A stretch of DNA of 55,311 nt from Dyella silvatica (GCF_026283955.1 NZ_JAPDPE010000018.1:1-55311), one strand, 5' to 3'. Counted from the first letter of the stretch, positions 25,895 through 36,051 are shown. Program-made: numbers and translations. The notes: a model not told the origin generated them from the letters alone.

Positions 25895-26898
25895 GGCAGC
25901 GGCACGAGATCCAGCAACCGGGCGATCACTTGATCGCTGCGCACACCCTCGGCCTCTGCCTCATAACTAAGCAAGACACGATGACGCAGCACTTCATGCG
26001 CAATGGCGTGAATGTCCTCCGGCAGCACGAAGTCACGCCCCGCCAGCCAGGCCCGCGCACGTGCGCAGCGATCCAGCGCAATAGTGGCGCGCGGGCTAGC
26101 GCCCCAGGCAATCCAGCGCTTCAATTGAGGCCCGTAATGAGCTGCGTCGCGAGAGGCCAAGACCAGCTGGGTCAGATACTCCTCCAGCGCCGGTGCCATA
26201 TGCACCGACAAGGCGGCTTCACGCGCTGCGAAGACATCCGCCTGGCTCAGCGTCGCCCGCAGCGGAGCTTGCGGATGCAGACTGCGGCGCGCCTGCTCGC
26301 GCGCCAATCGAAGAATCGCCAATTCGGAGGCGGCATCGGGGTAGCCGATGGTGACATGCATGATAAAGCGGTCAAGCTGGGCCTCGGGCAAGGCAAAGGT
26401 ACCCTCTTGCTCGATCGGGTTTTGCGTCGCCATCACCATGAACAGTTCGGGTAGCTTCCATGTACTACGCCCCACCGTGATCTGCCGCTCGCCCATGGCC
26501 TCCAGCAGGGCCGACTGGACCTTGGCCGGCGCCCGATTGATCTCGTCCGCCAGCACGATGCTATGAAACAGTGGCCCCCGCTCGAATTCGAAACTACCGG
26601 TCTGCGGGCGAAATATATCGGTGCCGGTGAGATCGGCAGGCAATAGATCCGGGGTGAACTGCACCCGGTGAAAATCCGCCTCGATGCAGGCGGCAAGCGC
26701 CTTGACCGCGGTGGTTTTGGCTAATCCCGGCGCCCCTTCGACCAATAAATGCCCGTCGGCCAGCAACGCCACCAGCAGGCACTCGATTAAATGCGGCTGG
26801 CCGATGATGCTGCGCTGCATGTCATCGCGCAGCTGGGCGAACGCCTGTTGCAGGCGGCTCGGTGACTGGACCTCGGGCATATCCATCAGTAGTTCCAT
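25891..26898 (-). CDS. moxR: MoxR-family AAA+ ATPase
   Basis: The protein is 335 residues from the ATG at 26898. It carries Walker A GAPGLAKTT (about 55-63), Walker B VLADEINRAPAK, sensor MATQNPIEQEGTFALPEAQLDRF, and the C-terminal lid with DIHAIAHEVLRHR. MoxR proteins act as chaperone-like ATPases with VWA partners. This one heads a tightly overlapping operon with DUF58, DUF4381, batA, batB-batC and batD. The open frame extends to 27018, but that extension runs back into the pilQ terminator hairpin (26988-27011), so the internal start is preferred. No strong ribosome-binding site is visible. Confidence 0.9.
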   Translation of the reverse strand: MELLMDMPEVQSPSRLQQAFAQLRDDMQRSIIGQPHLIECLLVALLADGHLLVEGAPGLAKTTAVKALAACIEADFHRVQFTPDLLPADLTGTDIFRPQTGSFEFERGPLFHSIVLADEINRAPAKVQSALLEAMGERQITVGRSTWKLPELFMVMATQNPIEQEGTFALPEAQLDRFIMHVTIGYPDAASELAILRLAREQARRSLHPQAPLRATLSQADVFAAREAALSVHMAPALEEYLTQLVLASRDAAHYGPQLKRWIAWGASPRATIALDRCARARAWLAGRDFVLPEDIHAIAHEVLRHRVLLSYEAEAEGVRSDQVIARLLDLVPLP

Positions 26899-26987
26899 AG
26901 CGTGGCTTGCGGCGTCAGACCGCAGCTCTGTATGGAAGTTTAGCGGTTCCGCCCGCCATCCCCAGCCGAATCGTATCGCAGGCAAAG

Positions 26988-27011
26988 AAAAGGCGGCCAA
27001 AGCCGCCTTTT
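26988..27011. terminator. Terminator of the pil operon
   Basis: AAAAGGCGGC (26988-26997), loop CAAA, GCCGCCTTTT (27002-27011). On the minus strand it lies 21 nt past the pilQ stop and ends the pilMNOPQ transcript before moxR. Confidence 0.9.
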
Positions 27012-27031
27012 CAATCATGCCCGTGCTCAGT

Positions 27032-29242
27032 TTATTGCAAGGTGTCGCTGAGAATGCGTGGCGTCACGAAGATCAGCAACTCAGCCTTATCATTCTGCCT
27101 TGAGGTGTTGCGGAACAGCACACCAATGCCAGGGATATCGCCGAGGCCAGGCACCTTGGTTACCGTATTCTGCTTGGTGATTTCATAGATGCCACCAAGT
27201 ACGACGGTCTGTCCGTTATCCACCAGCACCGACGTATTGATCTCCCGAGTATCGATCAGCGGCACCTGACCATTCGGCGTGGAAACCAGCTTGTTCAGCG
27301 CATCTTTCTTGACGTTAATCATCAGATAGACGCGGTTATCGGCCGTAATCGTTGGCGTCACCTTCAGCTCCAGCACCGCATCCTTGAACTGCACCGAGGC
27401 CGTAGGCGCGGCGCCCGCGGCACCGCTCTGGAAGGTCACATAGCCGATTTCCTGACCTTGACGGATCACCGCTTCTTGCTGATTGGCAGTAATCACTCGT
27501 GGGCTGGAGATCACCTCACCACGGCCTTCGGTCTGCGCGGCCGACAGCTCCAGGTCCAGCGAGTAGTTGGCGCCCAGAATGGCCAGACCGAAGCTGCCTG
27601 CCGGGCTGGTGACTGGCAGATTGACGTTGAGCCCATTGGCGCCCTTGCCGTCGCCATTATCCGTACCGCCTGTCGAAATCACGTTACCGCTGCCATTGCC
27701 ATTCGGCGGCGCACTGCCGGTATTCGGATTGTGGATCTTGCCCTGCACGCCAAATTTTGCACCAAGAGCCCGTGTAAATTGATCGGTAGCGATAACGATA
27801 CGCGATTCGATCAAGACCTGCTGCACCGGCTTATCCAGCACTGCAATCAGATCGCGCAGTTCTTTCAACTTCTGCGGGTTGTCATTAATCAGCAGTGTAT
27901 TGGTGCGTTCATCGAAGGAGACACTGCCACGTGACGAGAGGAATCCTCGGCTGGAGTTAGCAGCACCACCAGCGCCACCACCACCGCCACCACCGGATGA
28001 ACCCTGCGCACCCTGGGTCAACAGCTTGGCGATATCTTTGGCCTTGCCGTAATTGATCGGCACATAGTCCGTCACCAGCTCGGCATTGTCCTCAGCCTTC
28101 ATGCGTGCGGTGGCAATGTTCTCTTCGTACTTGGCCAGTTCTTCCTGCGGCGCAATCCAGATCACATTGCCGTTACGGCGCTTGTCCAGGCTTTTCGCAC
28201 GCAGCACCACGTCGAGTGCCTGATCCCACGGCACATTGACCAGGCGCAGGGTCACGCTGCCGCCAACCGTGTCCGAAGCAACCAGGTTGAGCCCGGAAAT
28301 ATCGGCAAGCAACTGCAGCGCCGAACGTACGGGAATGTCCTGGAAGTTGAAGGTGACGCGGCTGCCGTTGTAGACCGGGTCCTGCCCCTTGCTCAGCTTG
28401 CCGTCGATTTCCCCACCTTTGGCATCTTTCTTTTTCGGTGCGACTTCAACCACGTACTGATCGGCCGTCTGGTAGGCCGACGTATCGACATTACCCTTGA
28501 TCGCAATCTCCATGCGCGCACCGCCACCGGCGGCCGCCTTGGTGCTGATCGACTGCACCGGGGTAGCGAAGTCCAATACGTCCAGCCGCTGCGCAAGATT
28601 CGTCGGCAGGTTGGCGTGGGTGACGCTGACAATCAGCTTGTCGCCGTCACGATGCATGTCGGCATTTGCGCCGGCACCGCTAAAGCCGATCAAGATTCGG
28701 CCTTCGCCATTCGGGCCACGACGGAAATCCACGCCCGATATCGCCGGGCCGTTAGCCATGGAAGGCAGGGCCTTGGAGGGATCGACGGCCGACGCCGTGG
28801 TTGTCGCCTGCGACTCGGAACCATTGCTAACCGTCAGGACCAGGCTATTTCCGTCGACGCGCGAGCGATAGGACGACTCACGCATCAACTCCACCACGAC
28901 ACGCGTGCGGCCAGCCGCGGATATTGTCGATACGCCCGTGGTCGCACCTTGGCTAATGCCGATATGGCGCGCAACCGCGTTGTCGGTATCGGCGAAATCG
29001 ACCGCAATGCGCGGCGGGTTGCCGGTGCTGAAGATTTTCGGCTCCGGCACTGGGCCGGTGAAATTCATATGCAGCTCGACCCGGCCACCAGGCAGCGCGT
29101 CATAGCTGATTTCTTTCAATGTATTGGCAGCCGCGGCTGCGGTACTTGCCCAGGCAGTGCCGACAAGCAGCAGGCCCACGGCCAGACAACGACTCGCTCG
29201 GCGCATCACACAATCCTGGACAGGTTTGATTTGTTTGGTCAT
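27032..29242 (-). CDS. pilQ: Type IV pilus secretin PilQ
   Basis: The protein is 736 residues from the ATG at 29242; an ATG at 29206 with AGGA eight bases upstream is an alternative and gives a more normal signal peptide (MRRASRCLAVGLLLVGTAWA). Two AMIN domains (about 45-260), an STN/N0 domain starting near NGSRVTFNFQDIPVRSALQL, an N1 domain with a glycine-rich loop (SSGGGGGGGAGG), and the C-terminal secretin domain (VQQVLIESRIV to LGDIPGIGVLFRN) are visible. It forms the outer-membrane pore for pilus extrusion. It is last in pilMNOPQ, and aroK/aroB, often found next to pilQ, are absent here. Confidence 0.96.
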   Translation of the reverse strand: MTKQIKPVQDCVMRRASRCLAVGLLLVGTAWASTAAAAANTLKEISYDALPGGRVELHMNFTGPVPEPKIFSTGNPPRIAVDFADTDNAVARHIGISQGATTGVSTISAAGRTRVVVELMRESSYRSRVDGNSLVLTVSNGSESQATTTASAVDPSKALPSMANGPAISGVDFRRGPNGEGRILIGFSGAGANADMHRDGDKLIVSVTHANLPTNLAQRLDVLDFATPVQSISTKAAAGGGARMEIAIKGNVDTSAYQTADQYVVEVAPKKKDAKGGEIDGKLSKGQDPVYNGSRVTFNFQDIPVRSALQLLADISGLNLVASDTVGGSVTLRLVNVPWDQALDVVLRAKSLDKRRNGNVIWIAPQEELAKYEENIATARMKAEDNAELVTDYVPINYGKAKDIAKLLTQGAQGSSGGGGGGGAGGAANSSRGFLSSRGSVSFDERTNTLLINDNPQKLKELRDLIAVLDKPVQQVLIESRIVIATDQFTRALGAKFGVQGKIHNPNTGSAPPNGNGSGNVISTGGTDNGDGKGANGLNVNLPVTSPAGSFGLAILGANYSLDLELSAAQTEGRGEVISSPRVITANQQEAVIRQGQEIGYVTFQSGAAGAAPTASVQFKDAVLELKVTPTITADNRVYLMINVKKDALNKLVSTPNGQVPLIDTREINTSVLVDNGQTVVLGGIYEITKQNTVTKVPGLGDIPGIGVLFRNTSRQNDKAELLIFVTPRILSDTLQ

Positions 29243-29261
29243 TGCATCAGCCCCTGAATCT

Positions 29262-29816
29262 CTATTTCTCGCCAAGCGCGATGCTGGCCGAACGTTCCAT
29301 CCAGCCACCATTACCGTTGGAAACCAGTTCCGCCACGTCGATATGGTCATCGCTGATAGCGGTGACGCGACCGTAGTTCTGGCCCATGAATTCATTGCGG
29401 TGGACGCGGTGAATCACCCCACCCGGATCCTTGATCAGCACCTCGGTGGAGGCGCCGGCACCAACGGTGCCGACCATTCGCAGGCTGTCCAAGGCGAACA
29501 TTTCCAGCGGCTGCTTGGCCCGATTTTCATCGGGCCGCGGCCCGGCGTTACTGCCACTGGGCTGCAGCTCGGCCGTGCTGGGGCTGAACGGGTCGCGTCG
29601 CCCCTGATCGTTGTACTGGAAGGTTTCGAAGGTCTTGATCACCGGCAGCGGTTGGATCGGCACGCCTTTCTTGGCTTTCTCCTGCGCAACCCAGTCGTGC
29701 AAATCGGCCTGGCCGCTGCAACCGCCCAGCATCACGACGGCACTCAATACCAACAAAGCGCGCACGGCATAGGCTCTCGGCTGAAGAAGGGATGAGATGG
29801 CGATGGGCTTACTCAT
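29262..29816 (-). CDS. pilP: Type IV pilus assembly lipoprotein PilP
   Basis: The 184-residue lipoprotein has a signal ending in VVMLGGC33, then an extended linker with FQYNDQGRRDPFSPS, and the C-terminal beta-sandwich (LRMVGTVGAGASTEVLIKD to VHRNEFMGQNYGRV). It ties the PilN/PilO inner-membrane dimer to the PilQ secretin. It overlaps pilO by four bases and is followed by pilQ after 19 nt. Confidence 0.95.
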   Translation of the reverse strand: MSKPIAISSLLQPRAYAVRALLVLSAVVMLGGCSGQADLHDWVAQEKAKKGVPIQPLPVIKTFETFQYNDQGRRDPFSPSTAELQPSGSNAGPRPDENRAKQPLEMFALDSLRMVGTVGAGASTEVLIKDPGGVIHRVHRNEFMGQNYGRVTAISDDHIDVAELVSNGNGGWMERSASIALGEK

Positions 29817-30511
29817 TTCTGCCCTCCCGCCTTCGCTGCAGCCGGTGTCTTGTTTCCTGCAGCGGCAGCAGCCGCCGACTTGCCGTCGCTGCTTTCGTCA
29901 TCTTCCAGATAGCGATAGGTTTTTACCGTGCCCTGCAGCACCAGCTGGCCACCGCTAGCCGCTTCAGCTTTGCCGGGAGTCGCGTTCTTCGGTGTCAGCG
30001 ACACATCGTGCAAGGTCAGAATCACCACCCGCGGCAACGAGGCCACACCGCTGATGAAGGTACCGAACTGGTGGTAGGTACCGACCCTGCGCAAGGTAAT
30101 CGGCTTTTCTGCGTAGAAGTCCTTCGGCACTTCGGGACCCGGCTGGAACAACTCGGTTTCCAGGCCCGCCGACAATGCCGTCTGCGAGACGTCGACCAGC
30201 AGCTCCGGCATCTCGGTTTTGCTGGGCAGCTGGCGCAGTAGCTGGCGCAGCATGTCCTGCATCTCGTCGAGCTGTTGCTGCAAGGCTTCGAGATTGACCG
30301 CCTTGGCCTGCTTTTGCGAAAACTCTTGCTTCAGTTGTTCTTCTTTGCCGGCGGCCTGTTGCAAGGTGTCCTGCTGATCGCTGACATACAGATACCAGCC
30401 GAGAAAAGCGATGACACCGAACACCAGTACGGTGAAGAAGATCTTGATCGATTGTGGCCAACCACCAATATTGTTGCGATCGAGGCTGCGCAGATCATCG
30501 AAAAATTTCAT
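29813..30511 (-). CDS. pilO: Type IV pilus inner-membrane protein PilO
   Basis: The 232-residue protein has a cytoplasmic start (MKFFDDLRSLDRNNIGGWP), one membrane helix (about 24-42), a coiled-coil segment (about 48-90, rich in Gln/Glu/Leu) and a ferredoxin-like periplasmic domain (FQPGPEVPKDFYAEKPITL, then VGTYHQFGTFISGVASLPRVV). An Ala/Lys-rich tail follows. It heterodimerises with PilN in the alignment complex. It overlaps both neighbours by four bases. Confidence 0.95.
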   Translation of the reverse strand: MKFFDDLRSLDRNNIGGWPQSIKIFFTVLVFGVIAFLGWYLYVSDQQDTLQQAAGKEEQLKQEFSQKQAKAVNLEALQQQLDEMQDMLRQLLRQLPSKTEMPELLVDVSQTALSAGLETELFQPGPEVPKDFYAEKPITLRRVGTYHQFGTFISGVASLPRVVILTLHDVSLTPKNATPGKAEAASGGQLVLQGTVKTYRYLEDDESSDGKSAAAAAAGNKTPAAAKAGGQK

Positions 30512-31214
30512 GATTTGGCCCCTCCTGTCGTCGTGGCAGGCGTTGGTTTGACCACCGTAGTCGCCGTCGCTGGCTTAGCCGGTGCAGGTGTTGGCTGCGC
30601 CGACGGAATGGCCCCGCGAGCCGGCGTCGGCAGCGCGGGATGTGCCGCAGCAGAACCGGCCGCTGCCGGGTTACCGGCGGCCGGCATGATCGGCGCATGG
30701 TCAGGGTGGTCGGGATCCAGGGCGTCGTCCGACTTCGGCCGGCTCAGTGCCACATCCAGACCGAAGACATACGGCATGCGCGAATCGCCATGCATGTATT
30801 CGGCCACGCTGGCGTTGGACTGCGCCACACCATCCAGCGTCATCGAATCACCGCTTTGCTTAAGCCCGGCCAGACGTCCGCTCGCCGGAATGGTTTTCAC
30901 CAATTCGTCAAACAGATGCACCATCTGCGAGCGATTCGCCTGCAACTGCTCAATGATTTGCTTGCGTGCCAGCAGACGCTCGCGCACCTTTTCCAGATCT
31001 TTGATCTTGGTGATGCGATCGTCCAGCAGCTTGATTTCGGTCTGCAGATACTGGTTGCGGCTGTTCTGGGTGTCGATGCGCTCACCCATCCACAGTGCCC
31101 ATACCAACAGGAACCCCAGCGCTGCCACAAACGCCGCCAGCAACTGCATGTAGAACTCGCGCTCACGCTGCTTGCGCCGCTCATTGCGCCAGGGAAGTAG
31201 ATTGATTTGTGCCA

Positions 31215-31215
<1 letters not shown>
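30508..31215 (-). CDS. pilN: Type IV pilus inner-membrane protein PilN
   Basis: The 235-residue protein begins MAQINLLPWRNERRKQRER, the motif that docks into PilM. A membrane helix (about 25-45), a coiled coil, a periplasmic ferredoxin-like domain (SGDSMTLDGVAQSNASVAEYMH) and a long Pro/Ala/Thr-rich C-terminal tail follow. The ATG at 31215 overlaps the pilM stop by one base (TGATG) and has GAGGAG upstream; the longer open frame to 31338 lies wholly inside pilM. The low-complexity tail of about 55 residues is longer than in E. coli-like homologues. Confidence 0.94.
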
Positions 31216-32285
<1,070 letters not shown>

Positions 32286-32342
32286 TTACCCCTTGACGCC
32301 TGCACCTTGTCTGGTGAGTACGCCGTGGCATTAGATCCAAAA

Positions 32343-32371
32343 ATTAACGTATTGGCAACGGCCTACAAGAA
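32343..32371 (-). promoter_or_regulatory. Candidate sigma-70 promoter of the pil operon
   Basis: On the minus strand TTCTTG (32366-32371) and GTTAAT (32343-32348) are spaced by 17 nt, about 70 nt upstream of the pilM start. The match to consensus is moderate, and the true start site could differ. Confidence 0.35.
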
Positions 32372-32456
32372 CTTTCTCGACTCAATCACGTGACGGCATG
32401 CACACTTGTATCAATCAGATCGGTAACAGCTTTTTTTGCGGCCCTACCTAAGTCAA

Positions 32457-32504
32457 GAGCCTGCCCTATGCCCCCAAGTAGCTTCGGAGACATAGGCCAG
32501 GCTC
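32457..32504. repeat. Long inverted repeat in the pilM-ponA intergenic region
   Basis: GAGCCTGCCCTATG (32457-32470) and CATAGGCCAGGCTC (32491-32504) form a 14-bp stem with one mismatch around a 20-nt loop. No T-tract follows on either strand, so it is not a standard terminator. It might be a regulator site, a DNA cruciform or a remnant of a small repeat element. Confidence 0.55.
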
Positions 32505-32526
32505 GGTAAGCTGCCAGCCTTCGCTG

Positions 32527-32554
32527 ATGTTGTAGATACTGCAACATCTATACT
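32527..32554 (+). promoter_or_regulatory. Palindrome and -10 element upstream of ponA
   Basis: ATGTTGTAG-ATA-CTGCAACAT (32527-32547) is a 9-3-9 inverted repeat with one mismatch. It directly precedes a TATACT -10-like hexamer (32549-32554), 38 nt ahead of the ponA ATG. The palindrome would cover the promoter spacer, as expected for a repressor operator. A clear -35 is missing. Confidence 0.4.
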
Positions 32555-32592
32555 CTGTCGTGTTTTGACTCAGGTCTCGCAAAAACCACATC

Positions 32593-35115
32593 ATGCGAAT
32601 TTTGACGCGTTTGTTGCGCTGGGTGCTGATCCTGGCTTTTACCGGTCTGCTGCTGTGTATCGCCGCGGTCGGTGTGGCTTACTGGTTGATCTCACCCCGC
32701 CTCCCCTCGGTAGCCGTCCTCAAGGACTACCACATGCAGGTACCGCTGCGCGTACTCAGCGCGGACGGCAAGCTGATTGCCAGCTTTGGCGAAACCCGAC
32801 GTATTCCGGTGGCTATCGCCGACGTGCCGGAGCGGCTTAAACACGCCGTGCTGTCGGCCGAGGACGCTGATTTCTACAACCACCCCGGGGTGGATTGGCA
32901 CGGTATCGCCCGTGCGGGCATCCACGTGGTCCGTTCCGGCGGCGACAAAGGCCCCGGCGGATCGACGATTACCCAGCAGGTGGCGCGCAATTTCTTCCTT
33001 AGCCCGGAAAAGCTTTATTCGCGCAAACTCACCGAAATCTTCATTGCGCTACGCATGGAGAATGAGTTGAGCAAGGATCAGATCCTTGAGCTTTATCTCA
33101 ACAAGATGTTTCTCGGCCACCGCTCCTACGGTGTAGCGGCGGCGGCGGCTTATTACTATGGCAAGACGCTGGATCAGCTGAGCATTGCCGAATGCGCGAT
33201 GCTCGCCTCGACCTTTCAGCTGCCCTCGGCGGTCAATCCGCTGAATAACCCGTCACGCGCTATCGGGCGCCGCAACTGGGTACTGGGCCAGATGCTGGAA
33301 AAACGCTATATCAGCAAGGCCGAGCACGATCAGGCCGTTGCCGAGCCCAATGATGCGTTTCCGCACGAGCCGCAGATCGAGGTGGATGCGCCTTATTTAG
33401 CTGAAATGGTGCGGCTGCAGGCACTGGACCGGCTCGGCAATGACGCGCTCACTGAAGGCTATATCGTCAAAACTACCGTGCAGAGCGGCCGCCAGCAGGC
33501 CTCGGTCGAAGCGCTTCGCGCCGGCTTGATCGACTACGACCACCGCCATGGCTGGCGCGGCCCGGAAGCCCATCAAGAGCTCGCTGACAGCGCCGGCAAG
33601 GAAGACTATGACCGCGTGCTGTCGAGCTATACCGATATTTCAGGGATGCAGCCCGGCATCGTTACCGCGGTATCGGGCGATGACGCCACGGTTTACCTGA
33701 GTAACCGCGAAAGCGCGCGGCTTAACCTGGATGCCGTCAGCTGGGCACGCCCCTACGTCAACGATACCCGCGTAGGTGCCGCACCCAAGAACGTCGCCAG
33801 CCTACTCAAGCGCGGCGATATCGTGCGGCTGTCGCGCAACGAGAAAGGCGAGTGGCAGCTGACGCAGATTCCCGCGGTGCAAGGTGCCATTGCCTCGGTC
33901 AACCCTGAAGACGGTTCGATCCAGGCATTGGCGGGCGGCTTTAACTTCGTGCGCAGCAAGTTCAACCGTGCCGTGATGGCCGCGCGCCAACCCGGCTCCA
34001 GCTTCAAGCCGTTTGTCTATTCAGCAGCCTTCGAACGCGGTTTCACGCCTGCATCGATCGTCAACGATGCGCCGATCGCGTTACCTGATCCGTCGCGTCC
34101 AGGCGGCCTGTGGACCCCATCCAACGACGACGACAAGTTCGACGGCCCGATCCGTTTGCGCGAGGCGTTGGTGAAATCGAAGAACCTGGTTTCCGTGCGC
34201 CTGCTGGACGCCATTGGCGTGCGCTATGCCCGCGACTACATCACCCGCTTCGGTTTCACGCTCGACTCTTTGCCGGGCAATTTGTCGATGGCTTTGGGCA
34301 CGGCATCCGTTTCGCCCATGAGCATGGCGCGCGGCTATGCCGTTTTCGCCAACGGCGGCTATCTGGTGACCCCTTACTTCATCAGTGAGATCACCGATCG
34401 CAGCGGCAAACCGGTCTATCTCGCCAACCCCGCACGGGCTTGCCGTACCTGCCAGGAGCGCTTGCTTGACAGCCGCCCCGCAGGACCGCCAGCCGGCGCG
34501 TCGTCCACGGCCAGCGTGGCCGCAGCCGGCAGCAGTGCCCAGCCGGCAGCGAGTGGTAGCGCGGCCATCGGCGACACGGTGCTGCCGGCCGATGCGCATG
34601 ATGCAGGCGCCCATGCGCCAGTGCTCGCCCCGCTAGTGATCGATGTGCGCAACGACTACCTGATCACCTCGCTGATGCAAGACGTCATCAAGCGCGGCAC
34701 CGGCGCAGCGGCAAGAGCACTGGGTCGCGATGACCTGGCCGGCAAGACCGGCTCCACCAACGACCACCGCGACGCCTGGTTTGTCGGCTTCAACGGTGAT
34801 CTGGCCACCGCCGTCTGGGTGGGCTTCGATGATTTCTCGTCACTGGGACATGGCGAGTTCGGCGCCAAGGCGGCGCTGCCGATCTGGATGGATTACATGG
34901 GTACCGCGCTGAAAGGCGCCCCGCTGTCCGCCCTGCCCATGCCCCCCGGTATCAGCACCGTGCAGATCAACCGCGCCAGCGGCCTGCCCTCCGGCACCGG
35001 CGACCCCAACAGCATGCCCGAAATGTTCAAGGTAGAAGACGTAGATCGCCTGCGTGAGCAAGCCACCCAGCAAAAGGATGACCCAGAACAGCAACATGCT
35101 TACGATATTTTCTAA
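32593..35115 (+). CDS. ponA: Penicillin-binding protein 1A (bifunctional transglycosylase/transpeptidase)
   Basis: The 840-residue class A PBP has a membrane anchor (about 8-33). Its GT51 domain carries catalytic E90 (LSAEDADFYNHPG), GGSTITQQVARNFFL and a second Glu near 166 in KDQILELYLN. An OB-like linker follows (about 345-425). The transpeptidase carries S469-x-x-K472 (PGSSFKPF), SKN at 529-531 and KTG at 718-720. An Ala/Ser/Pro/Gly-rich stretch (about 630-675) is inserted before the KTG region. It polymerises and cross-links peptidoglycan in the periplasm. It is divergent from pilMNOPQ, the usual gammaproteobacterial arrangement. Confidence 0.96.
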   Translation: MRILTRLLRWVLILAFTGLLLCIAAVGVAYWLISPRLPSVAVLKDYHMQVPLRVLSADGKLIASFGETRRIPVAIADVPERLKHAVLSAEDADFYNHPGVDWHGIARAGIHVVRSGGDKGPGGSTITQQVARNFFLSPEKLYSRKLTEIFIALRMENELSKDQILELYLNKMFLGHRSYGVAAAAAYYYGKTLDQLSIAECAMLASTFQLPSAVNPLNNPSRAIGRRNWVLGQMLEKRYISKAEHDQAVAEPNDAFPHEPQIEVDAPYLAEMVRLQALDRLGNDALTEGYIVKTTVQSGRQQASVEALRAGLIDYDHRHGWRGPEAHQELADSAGKEDYDRVLSSYTDISGMQPGIVTAVSGDDATVYLSNRESARLNLDAVSWARPYVNDTRVGAAPKNVASLLKRGDIVRLSRNEKGEWQLTQIPAVQGAIASVNPEDGSIQALAGGFNFVRSKFNRAVMAARQPGSSFKPFVYSAAFERGFTPASIVNDAPIALPDPSRPGGLWTPSNDDDKFDGPIRLREALVKSKNLVSVRLLDAIGVRYARDYITRFGFTLDSLPGNLSMALGTASVSPMSMARGYAVFANGGYLVTPYFISEITDRSGKPVYLANPARACRTCQERLLDSRPAGPPAGASSTASVAAAGSSAQPAASGSAAIGDTVLPADAHDAGAHAPVLAPLVIDVRNDYLITSLMQDVIKRGTGAAARALGRDDLAGKTGSTNDHRDAWFVGFNGDLATAVWVGFDDFSSLGHGEFGAKAALPIWMDYMGTALKGAPLSALPMPPGISTVQINRASGLPSGTGDPNSMPEMFKVEDVDRLREQATQQKDDPEQQHAYDIF

Positions 35116-35130
35116 ACCAACAATGCAGGC

Positions 35131-35258
35131 TGGGGTGAGCGCAGCGAGCCCCAACACCACGCACTGACGGCTTATCGCACCCTTTCCACGTCACCGTGTT
35201 ATCGCATTACCACAACGTTGTCGCTTCACCGGGTTGGGGGTCGCTGCGCTCACCCCAA
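35131..35258. repeat. Inverted-repeat pair (REP/MITE-like) after ponA
   Basis: A 26-nt segment at 35131-35156 (GGGGTGAGCGCAGCGAGCCCC core) is repeated in inverted orientation at 35233-35258 with one mismatch, separated by 76 nt. GC-rich GGGGTGAGCG...CCCCAAC units of this kind are, from memory, dispersed in many Xanthomonadales and other proteobacterial genomes. The paired layout resembles two REP units or a very short non-autonomous element. No coding potential is seen in the 238-nt gap. Confidence 0.6.
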
Positions 35259-35353
35259 CTTACGTCACTCTTGTCTGCGACACTCTTGCGCAAGAAAGGA
35301 AGAGACGGTATTTACAATGACGCACGGGCTCACTCTTTGAGGGGGATCTAGTC

Positions 35354-36040
35354 ATGACTCGAGGTGAACACCACCGCATCCACGCGCAGGACCGTGTTCA
35401 ACGCAATCGTTTGCGCGTCGCTCAAGAAGCCGCCCGCCTGATGAGCGAACACGGTATCCGCGACTTCCACCACGCCAAGCTCAAAGCCGCCGAACGGCTA
35501 GGCATACAAGACGCTCAAGCACTGCCGCGCAATGATGAAATCGAACAGGCACTACGTGAGCATCAACGCCTGTTTCACCCTGACAGCCAGCCGCAATTGC
35601 TACGTGAACGACGCGAGGCCGCCATCGAGGCCATGCGCTTTCTACGCGCCTTCGAACCCCGCCTGGTCGGCACCGTACTCGATGGCACCGCCGACGCCCA
35701 CTCTGCCGTCTGCCTGCATGTCTTCAGCGACGACCCGGATGCCCCCACACTGTTCCTGCAAGAGCATGGTGTCCCGGTAGAAACCCAGACACGTCGCCTG
35801 CGCACCGGCCGCGACGAACAGACCGAGTACCCGGTACTGCTGTTTGCGGCCGACGCACTGCCCTTCGACCTTACCGTGCTACCGCGCGACGCCTTGCGCC
35901 AAGCGCCACTGGACCGCATCGATGAGAAGCCGATGCGGCGCGCCTCGCTTCCCATGGTCGAGATCCTGCTGGCCGAAGACGAGCTTGCCGCCAACGAGAT
36001 CAGCGACTTCGAACGCAAACTGGCGACCGCCTTGCGCTGA
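35354..36040 (+). CDS. Conserved hypothetical protein, possibly nucleotidyltransferase-like
   Basis: The 228-residue soluble protein has an Arg-rich N-terminal helical half (RVQRNRLRVAQEAARLMSEHG, then DFHHAKLKAAERLG) and a C-terminal half with LVGTVLDGTADAHSAVCLHVF, reminiscent of a nucleotidyltransferase core but without a clear Asp-x-Asp pair. I know similar proteins only as xanthomonad hypotheticals, some carried in databases under a doubtful ligase name. ATG at 35354 follows GGGGGA. It sits alone between ponA and gltA and ends at a strong bidirectional terminator. No function is assigned. Confidence 0.75.
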   Translation: MTRGEHHRIHAQDRVQRNRLRVAQEAARLMSEHGIRDFHHAKLKAAERLGIQDAQALPRNDEIEQALREHQRLFHPDSQPQLLRERREAAIEAMRFLRAFEPRLVGTVLDGTADAHSAVCLHVFSDDPDAPTLFLQEHGVPVETQTRRLRTGRDEQTEYPVLLFAADALPFDLTVLPRDALRQAPLDRIDEKPMRRASLPMVEILLAEDELAANEISDFERKLATALR

Positions 36041-36051
36041 GCCGCCCAAAC

